DNA of 6,190 nucleotides from JAZNGX01 sp045576675. Its GTDB lineage: Bacteria > Bacillota > Clostridia > Monoglobales > Firm-18. Numbering within the stretch: position 1 is the stretch's first letter; each line of letters opens with the position of its first letter. The notes beneath the pieces were generated by a model. That model saw nothing but the letters and a program-made list of their open reading frames with translations. It had not been told where the DNA came from and ran no database searches. The position numbers and the translations under genes were made by a program. The stretch spans positions 1-6,190 of the forward strand of contig JAZNGX010000050.1 of the NCBI GenBank assembly GCA_045576675.1, given 5' to 3'. Positions 1 to 3,909 of the stretch are shown here, piece after piece.

Positions 1-200
1 GAACAAAAAGCGTCTTAAGTATTTATAAATATAATATGTAAACGTAAATATAATTATATACTTTGACAGCTTTGCAGTGTGGGCGTTTTTATGACGAGGC
101 TTAAATTTACAGGACAAAAGCCGGGCGAGACATAGCATTACTTGAAAACTTGTTTTCATAGTAATACTTGTGCAGGGAGCGAAGCGAGTCGTAGGGGGGT
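1..200. other. A+T-rich stretch without a recognisable gene
   Basis: I see no credible coding sequence here. The first 60 bases are almost pure A/T. An imperfect hairpin lies at 137-165: ATTACT (137-142) pairs with AGTAAT (160-165), and GAAAAC (144-149) pairs with GTTTTC (152-157) around a TT loop. No T-tract follows on either strand, so it is not a standard terminator. A lone TTGACA at 63-68 has only a poor -10 (TTTTAT, 87-92) and no gene behind it. Bases 173-204 are a purine-rich, G-rich run leading into the first palindromic repeat. Confidence 0.5.
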
Positions 201-272
201 GAAGGGGGTATCGGCATACCCCCTTCAAATAAAAACACATATTCACGCCCGCTGCAGGCGATAAAAAAATAA
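201..272 (-). repeat. Palindromic intergenic repeat, copy A
   Basis: Bases 201-226 form a perfect 11-bp stem, GAAGGGGGTAT against ATACCCCCTTC, around a CGGC loop. A conserved TTCAAATA (224-231) follows, then a second small palindrome, CGCC (246-249) with GGCG (257-260), then an A-tract (263-269). The same order of parts recurs at 291-362 and 732-799, and the CGCCCGCTGCAGGCGAT part recurs alone at 680-696. The strand given is arbitrary and follows the neighbouring minus-strand units. Read on the minus strand, a weak 5-bp hairpin (AACCA/TGGTT, 274-288) plus T-tract precedes the copy. Neither palindrome is followed by a T-tract, so the repeat itself is not a terminator. A REP- or MITE-like dispersed element is the likely class. 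Confidence 0.7.
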
Positions 273-290
273 AACCAATTAATGGTTATC

Positions 291-362
291 AAGGGGTATC
301 GGCATACCCCCCTTCAAATAGAAGAATACATTCTAACCTGCTACAGGCAACAGAAACAAAAA
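291..362 (-). repeat. Palindromic intergenic repeat, copy B
   Basis: This shares GGTATCGGCATACCCC with copy A, 88 bp away (GGGGTAT 293-299 pairs with ATACCCC 304-310). TTCAAATA follows, then AGAATACATTCT (323-334, itself palindromic), then a degenerate CTGCTACAGGCAAC version of the second palindrome, then an A-tract. The A-tract is the T-tract of the minus-strand terminator at 349-386, so the repeat abuts that terminator directly. Confidence 0.75.
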
Positions 363-386
363 ATGCGTCAGCCAAAGCCGACGCAT
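349..386 (-). terminator. Intrinsic terminator of the structured RNA
   Basis: On the minus strand, ATGCGTCGGC pairs with GCTGACGCAT (10 bp including one G-U) around a TTTG loop, occupying plus positions 363-386. TTTTTTGTTT then follows (362 downward). A G+C-rich stem, tetraloop and immediate T-run form a textbook Rho-independent terminator. It lies about 26 bases past the end of the long hairpin RNA at 413-601 and is well placed to end that transcript. No protein gene lies upstream of it on this strand before position 835, and the gene there has its own terminator. Confidence 0.85.
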
Positions 387-601
387 GCAACACGTAGCAA
401 TGACTAAACAAGTGCGAACAAGTTTTATAACCTATCTACATTGACACTAACAAGAGTTATACAATAGCAAGAAAAGATTATAATAGTCAAAGCATACATT
501 ATTGCTACAACTATTATTTCTAACTATTGTATAAAAATACGCATATGTAATTGTCAATGTAAATAAATTATAGATTTTTTGGTTTTAAAAACCTGTTCGC
601 A
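363..601 (-). ncRNA. Candidate structured small RNA, long nested hairpin (possibly 6S-like)
   Basis: Read on the minus strand, a promoter (608-636) predicts a start near 601 and the terminator above ends the transcript near 355. Between them the two halves are collinearly complementary. Bases 588-601 pair with 413-426 (14 bp, one G-U), 581-584 with 429-432, 552-560 with 438-446 (9 bp, perfect), 524-533 with 458-467 (10 bp, perfect), 510-517 with 480-487 (8 bp, perfect), and 503-506 with 491-494 at the tip. Internal loops separate the helices, the largest at 561-580 and 534-551. The only ATG reading frame seen is seven codons long and lacks a ribosome binding site, so it looks non-coding. Size (about 190 nt for the hairpin) and architecture (closing stem, open bubble, apical stem) resemble 6S RNA, the RNA polymerase-binding promoter mimic, but I see no diagnostic 6S primary sequence. 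The alternative is a small inverted-repeat element that carries a promoter. Confidence 0.6.
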
Positions 602-607
602 AGTTGT

Positions 608-636
608 ATTATATCACAATATTTTAAATTTCGCAA
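608..636 (-). promoter_or_regulatory. Sigma-A-type promoter for the structured RNA
   Basis: On the minus strand TTGCGA (plus 631-636) is followed by a 17-bp spacer (614-630) and a perfect TATAAT (608-613) preceded by TG one base away (extended -10). The predicted start, about 7 bases further, is near 601, the base of the long hairpin. The match of start point to hairpin edge strengthens both calls. Confidence 0.8.
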
Positions 637-670
637 CAATTTTCTGTTTAATATACAAAATTTATTTTTT

Positions 671-701
671 GACTTTTGTCGCCCGCTGCAGGCGATGCAA
701 A
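671..701 (-). repeat. Palindromic intergenic repeat, partial copy D
   Basis: Bases 680-696 repeat exactly the 17 bases CGCCCGCTGCAGGCGAT found at 246-262 in copy A. CGCC (680-683) pairs with GGCG (691-694). The GGTATCGGCATACC half of the unit is absent to the left; that side is occupied by the structured RNA and its promoter. This suggests that the partial copy is either a truncated unit or a unit split by insertion of the RNA locus. Confidence 0.6.
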
Positions 702-721
702 AATATAATACAAATTATATT
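698..721 (-). terminator. Weak hairpin plus T-tract beside repeat copy D
   Basis: AATATAAT (702-709) pairs with ATTATATT (714-721) around a 4-base loop. On the minus strand a short T-run (703-699) follows directly. The stem is all A/T, so termination would be weak. It may be a back-up for the glycosidase terminator at 790-827 or only a fossil. Confidence 0.3.
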
Positions 722-731
722 GTAGGTTGTC

Positions 732-799
732 AGAGGTATCGGCATACCCCATTCAAATAAAAGAATACATTCTAAACCGCTACGTGTGACAAAAATTAA
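732..799 (-). repeat. Palindromic intergenic repeat, copy C
   Basis: GGTATCGGCATACCCC at 735-750 (GGTAT pairs with ATACC) is followed by TTCAAATA, by the palindrome AGAATACATTCT (762-773) and by a degenerate second palindrome, then an A-rich end. The stretch 753-777 is almost identical to 314-338 of copy B. Its A-rich end is the T-tract of the glycosidase terminator, just as in copy B. Confidence 0.7.
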
Positions 800-827
800 A
801 ATAGCTGCAGCATTTGCTACAGCTATT
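790..827 (-). terminator. Intrinsic terminator of the GH3 gene
   Basis: On the minus strand a 12-bp stem (plus 816-827 with 800-811, one G-U pair) closes a 4-base loop and is followed by TTTAATTTTT (799-790). The hairpin begins 8 bases after the stop codon of the glycosidase gene, so it should end that transcript and separate it from the small-RNA unit further along. Confidence 0.85.
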
Positions 828-834
828 CTCATTA

Positions 835-2853
835 TTATCCTATCATATCCCCATGAGCCGCAGAAACTGTATATGGTGTTTCACCATTAATTGTTACACT
901 GCCTTTAAGGCGGATATCTGCAGATGACGAGCCGATTAAAACATTATAAAGTCCGTCTTCTATAGCCCAGTCGTGCAAAGATATATTATAGTATGCAAAA
1001 TCTTCTGCACTAAGAGCAAATGAAACTTCTTTTTCTTCGCCTTTCTTTAAAAATACCTTTGCGAATTTTTTAAGCTCCTTTAAAGGTCTTGTTGCAGTTG
1101 AACAAGCATCGGAAACATAAAGCTGCACAATCTCAGCACCGTCAAAGTCGCCGACATTTTTCACCTTTAGCGTTACTTTGCATTCTTTGCCGTCCCAATC
1201 ATACACCGTAAGTCCATCGTATTCAAAATCTGTGTATGACAGACCGTGACCAAACGGAAATGCTATTTCGTTCGGGTGCTTGTCATAATATCTGTACCCA
1301 ACGTTAAGCTTTTCGTTGTATTCTACTTTAAGGTCTGTGCCGGGATAGTCCATATCGGTACGTAGCTTTGTGGGGAAGGTTTCCGGCAGCTTTCCTGACG
1401 GATTTACAACGCCGCATAAAACCTCTGCAACTGCACTGCCTGCACTTTCGCCGCCTAACCACATCTGCACTATTGCAGGTGATTTGCTCATATAATCGCC
1501 AAGCACTACCGCACTGCCTGTTTGCAATACAACAATTACGTTTTTGTTGTTGCGTAATGCTGACTCAACGGCAAGGTCGTAATTCGGGTTAAGCTCTAAG
1601 CTTCTTCTGTCTGACTTTTCAGAGTCCTCAGATTCCATCGAGCCTGCAAATATAAGAACGGCGTCTGCGTTGCTTAAAAAGTCTGCATATTCTTTTGCAT
1701 AAAGCTTTGGCCACAGCATTTCGCTTGAGTATGCACCTTTTTTATATAATTCATCATATACAAATTCTGTTTCGGGAAGAAGCTTTTTAAGCTCTGCTAA
1801 CGGACTGTCAGTATATTCGGGGCTTTGATGCACCTCTGCGGCACCCTGACCTGCTATAAGCGGATTTTCTGCAAACTCACCTATCACAACAATCTTTTTG
1901 TATTTTTTTGATGTAAGAGGAAGAACATTATTCTCGTTCTTAAGAAGAACAATGCCTGATGCTGCAATTTCCTTTGCTCGTTTGTGCTGCAAAGCTCTGT
2001 CATAGCCGACAGGTGCTTCAGGCTTTTGCTTGGTTATAAATTTTAACACACGCCTTGCGGCATCGTCTATCTGCTCCATAGTGATTTCGCCGTTATCCAG
2101 TCCTGCTTTAAGCTGTTCTGCGATATTGTAGTTTGCAGGCATTTCAAAGTCCAGCCCTGCTCTTACTGATTTAACTGTGTCCTGAACTGCTCCCCAGTCA
2201 GAAATAACAAAGCCGTCAAAACCCCATTCGTTTTTCAAAACCTCTTTAAGAATAAACGGATTTTCTGAGCTCCACACAGAATTGATTTTATTATATGAGC
2301 ACATAACGCTTTGTGGCTTTGACTTTTTAACAGCTATTTCAAAGCCCTTTAAGTATATTTCACGCAATGTTCGTTCGTCAATTTCGGCATTTACTTCGGT
2401 TCGGTTCTTTTCCTGATTGTTTGCAGCAAAGTGCTTAAGACTTGCGGCAACTCCGTGTTTTTGTAAACCATTTATGTAGCTTGCACTCAGTTCACCTGCA
2501 AGAACAGGGTCTTCTGATAAGTATTCAAAGTTTCTGCCGCATAGCGGAGTCCTTTTGATGTTTATTCCCGGGGCGAGCAGCATATCCACGTCGTGTTCTA
2601 TGCAATCATACGCAAGTGCTTCGCCCATTTTGTGTGCGGCGTCTGTGTCCCATGATGCCGCAAGACAGCACAGACTTGGAAAATGTGTGCAGTTGTCCTC
2701 TTTCTCAAGCCTTGCCCCGTGAGGGCCGTCTGCAAAGTTTTTGGTTTCAATACCAAATCTTTCAAGTTGGACGGTTTGCATATTTCCAACACCGCTTAGT
2801 ATGCGTGCTTTTTCTTCAAAGGTCATTTCCTGTAATATTTTTTCGATGTTCAT
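835..2853 (-). CDS. GH3 family beta-glucosidase, cytoplasmic
   Basis: The 672-residue product is a three-domain glycoside hydrolase family 3 enzyme, expected to release glucose (or a related beta-linked sugar) from the non-reducing end of oligosaccharides by a retaining mechanism. The N-terminal TIM-barrel domain (about 1-275) shows ADGPHG (41-46), GRNFEYLSEDP (106-116), KHFAANNQE (140-148) and GFVISDW (214-220), with D219 the expected nucleophile. The alpha/beta sandwich domain (about 295-490) contains MESEDSEKSDRRSLEL, where E407 or E409 is the likely acid/base. GHGLSYT (535-541) precedes a C-terminal fibronectin III-like domain (about 555-640). There is no PA14 insertion and no signal peptide, so it probably acts on imported oligosaccharides. 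GGAGGT lies 5 bases before the ATG (2859-2864). Family assignment is firm; the exact substrate (glucoside, xyloside, other) is not visible. BglX-type names would fit loosely. Confidence 0.95.
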   Translation of the reverse strand: MNIEKILQEMTFEEKARILSGVGNMQTVQLERFGIETKNFADGPHGARLEKEDNCTHFPSLCCLAASWDTDAAHKMGEALAYDCIEHDVDMLLAPGINIKRTPLCGRNFEYLSEDPVLAGELSASYINGLQKHGVAASLKHFAANNQEKNRTEVNAEIDERTLREIYLKGFEIAVKKSKPQSVMCSYNKINSVWSSENPFILKEVLKNEWGFDGFVISDWGAVQDTVKSVRAGLDFEMPANYNIAEQLKAGLDNGEITMEQIDDAARRVLKFITKQKPEAPVGYDRALQHKRAKEIAASGIVLLKNENNVLPLTSKKYKKIVVIGEFAENPLIAGQGAAEVHQSPEYTDSPLAELKKLLPETEFVYDELYKKGAYSSEMLWPKLYAKEYADFLSNADAVLIFAGSMESEDSEKSDRRSLELNPNYDLAVESALRNNKNVIVVLQTGSAVVLGDYMSKSPAIVQMWLGGESAGSAVAEVLCGVVNPSGKLPETFPTKLRTDMDYPGTDLKVEYNEKLNVGYRYYDKHPNEIAFPFGHGLSYTDFEYDGLTVYDWDGKECKVTLKVKNVGDFDGAEIVQLYVSDACSTATRPLKELKKFAKVFLKKGEEKEVSFALSAEDFAYYNISLHDWAIEDGLYNVLIGSSSADIRLKGSVTINGETPYTVSAAHGDMIG

Positions 2854-2874
2854 AAATTACCTCCGTTTTACATA

Positions 2875-2903
2875 TTGCCGATTTTATAATCCTATGATAT
2901 AAT
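2875..2903 (+). promoter_or_regulatory. Promoter of the AraC-family gene
   Basis: TTGCCG (2875-2880), a 17-bp spacer and TATAAT (2898-2903), with an extended TG at 2895-2896, form a plausible sigma-A promoter. It interleaves with the opposed GH3 promoter, so the two can hardly be occupied at once. A second extended -10 (TG 2918-2919, TATAAT 2921-2926) is an alternative start, lacking a good -35. Confidence 0.5.
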
Positions 2904-2911
2904 TATATCAA
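2883..2911 (-). promoter_or_regulatory. Promoter of the GH3 gene
   Basis: On the minus strand TTGATA (plus 2906-2911), a 17-bp spacer and TATAAA (2883-2888) give five of six matches in each box. The predicted start near 2876 leaves a leader of about 23 bases carrying the ribosome binding site. The -35 overlaps the right half of the palindrome at 2895-2910, so a protein bound there would affect polymerase access. Confidence 0.65.
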
Positions 2912-2933
2912 CTATATTGATATAATTATATAT
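2895..2933. promoter_or_regulatory. Duplicated palindrome, probable operator between divergent genes
   Basis: TGATATAATTATATCA (2895-2910) is a perfect 16-bp palindrome. A near copy, TGATATAATTATATAT, lies at 2918-2933, exactly 23 bp further on. Thus the same 14-base core occurs twice in direct orientation about two helical turns apart, the arrangement AraC-family regulators often use. The binding partner is inferred to be the adjacent AraC protein. The caution is that an A/T-only palindrome also arises from two back-to-back TATAAT boxes. Confidence 0.5.
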
Positions 2934-2980
2934 TAAAACTGACATATATTTGAAATATATTGACATATGGGGGTGATTTT

Positions 2981-3841
2981 TTGGTAAACGAGCATATTTT
3001 ATTTACGGAAGAAAAATTTTCTATTTATCTTGCGGGCGACCTTGTGCCAAATGGAAATAACCCTCAGGCACAAAAGGTTATTGAACAGCATTTCCATAAG
3101 GAATACGAGCTTTTGTATTGCCAGAGCGACAGCATCGACTTTATAATAGAGAACGTCACTTACAAATTATTGCCGGGCGATATTATGTTTGTTAACAGCA
3201 ATGTTCCGCATAAAACTGTTTCGTACAAAGATACTGCGTATCTGCTTGTGCAGTTCAAATCTCCATTTGAAGTGGATGGAAATTTGAAATATTTAAGTCG
3301 TTTTGGTGGTATGACTGACAATATGTTTTACATTTTTAAAGGCGGTATGCCGCAGACAGAAGAAATTAAAAACTGTATTGTAAAAATGATTGATGAAAAT
3401 CAAAAACGACGCCCTGCCTTTGAATATTACTTGTCAGCAAATATGCATATGATTGTGGCAGTGTTATGCAGAAGCAAGGTTATAACTGACGACATAGTTT
3501 TTGAAAATGCAGAAAAGCTTATGCCTGTTATAGAATTTGTAAATAATAATTATGACAGACAGGTGTCGGTAGCAGAGGCGGCAGATATTATGAAAATTGA
3601 TAAGGCGTATTTTTGCCGCCTGTTCAAAAAAATATGTAACTGCACCTTTACTGAATACGTTAATTTTGTACGTATATGCAAATCAGAAAGGATTCTTAAA
3701 TCGGGCGGCAGTGTGTCTGAGGCGGCGTACAGCACCGGGTTTGCATCGCAGTCGTACTATAATAAGATATTTAAAAAATACAAGCTGTGTTCTCCAACGG
3801 AATACAAAAGCATATGCAGATTTCGTCAAAGTAATGTATAG
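2981..3841 (+). CDS. AraC-family transcriptional regulator with cupin sensor domain
   Basis: The 286-residue product has an N-terminal cupin-like ligand domain (about 30-95, with HFHKEYELLY at 37-46 and LLPGDIMFVNSNVPH at 63-77) and a C-terminal double helix-turn-helix of the AraC type (about 190-280). The first HTH is around SVAEAADIMKIDKAYFCRLF (196-215) and the second around SVSEAAYSTGFASQSYYNKI (244-263), closing with SPTEYKS. Such proteins bind DNA and respond to a sugar held by the cupin. I chose TTG at 2981 because GGGGGTGAT (2969-2977), close to the ideal GGAGGTGAT, sits at correct spacing before it. An in-frame TTG at 2960 would add 7 residues but would place that site inside the coding region. 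It is divergent from the GH3 gene across 127 bp, making that gene its most likely target, perhaps with autoregulation. The inducer is not visible. Confidence 0.93.
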   Translation: MVNEHILFTEEKFSIYLAGDLVPNGNNPQAQKVIEQHFHKEYELLYCQSDSIDFIIENVTYKLLPGDIMFVNSNVPHKTVSYKDTAYLLVQFKSPFEVDGNLKYLSRFGGMTDNMFYIFKGGMPQTEEIKNCIVKMIDENQKRRPAFEYYLSANMHMIVAVLCRSKVITDDIVFENAEKLMPVIEFVNNNYDRQVSVAEAADIMKIDKAYFCRLFKKICNCTFTEYVNFVRICKSERILKSGGSVSEAAYSTGFASQSYYNKIFKKYKLCSPTEYKSICRFRQSNV

Positions 3842-3848
3842 TGTTATG

Positions 3849-3877
3849 TTGACAATGCAATGTATATATGGTAAAAT
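3849..3877 (+). promoter_or_regulatory. Strong promoter of the LRR protein gene
   Basis: A perfect TTGACA (3849-3854), a 17-bp spacer and TAAAAT (3872-3877) preceded by TGG (extended -10) lie 7 bases after the araC stop codon. The predicted start is near 3884, leaving a leader of about 26 bases before the ATG at 3910. The LRR gene therefore need not depend on read-through from araC. Confidence 0.85.
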
Positions 3878-3895
3878 GCAATCAAATTGATTGCA
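3877..3895. promoter_or_regulatory. 19-bp palindrome over the LRR transcription start, candidate operator
   Basis: TGCAATCAA and TTGATTGCA are perfect 9-bp inverted arms around a single A. The site begins at the last base of the -10 box and covers the predicted start, a classic repressor position. AATGCAAT at 3854-3861, overlapping the end of the -35, is repeated at 3875-3882, 21 bp (two turns) away, so a half-site may also exist upstream. With a 1-base centre it is better suited to binding a dimeric protein than to acting as an RNA hairpin. The regulator is unknown. Confidence 0.55.
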
Positions 3896-3909
3896 AAGGC
3901 GGTTGTTTT

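Noticed and set aside
63..92. Promoter from TTGACA at 63-68
   Set aside because: The -10 match is poor and no gene or structured RNA follows on the plus strand.
201..226. The perfect 11-bp GGGGGTAT hairpin as a transcription terminator
   Set aside because: No T-tract follows the stem on either strand.
107..292. 61-codon minus-strand open frame starting inside repeat copy A region
   Set aside because: It is built largely from the palindromic repeat and G-rich tract, has no good ribosome binding site, and its protein has low-complexity segments such as PIPPSPP. It is better explained as a translated repeat.
201..310. CRISPR-like array from the repeated GGTATCGGCATACCCC
   Set aside because: Spacing is irregular (88 and 440 bp), the sequence between copies is itself repeated, and no cas genes are present.
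355..601. Riboswitch or T-box leader
   Set aside because: The terminator is not followed by a gene on that strand within the window, and I recognise no T-box or known riboswitch core sequence.
2960..2980. Seven-codon N-terminal extension of the AraC gene from TTG at 2960
   Set aside because: The strong Shine-Dalgarno sequence at 2969-2977 would be inside the gene, and it is correctly spaced for TTG at 2981.
3868..3909. Fourteen-codon N-terminal extension of the LRR protein from ATG at 3868
   Set aside because: This ATG overlaps the promoter spacer, upstream of the predicted transcription start. It would also put charged and cysteine residues ahead of a normal signal peptide.
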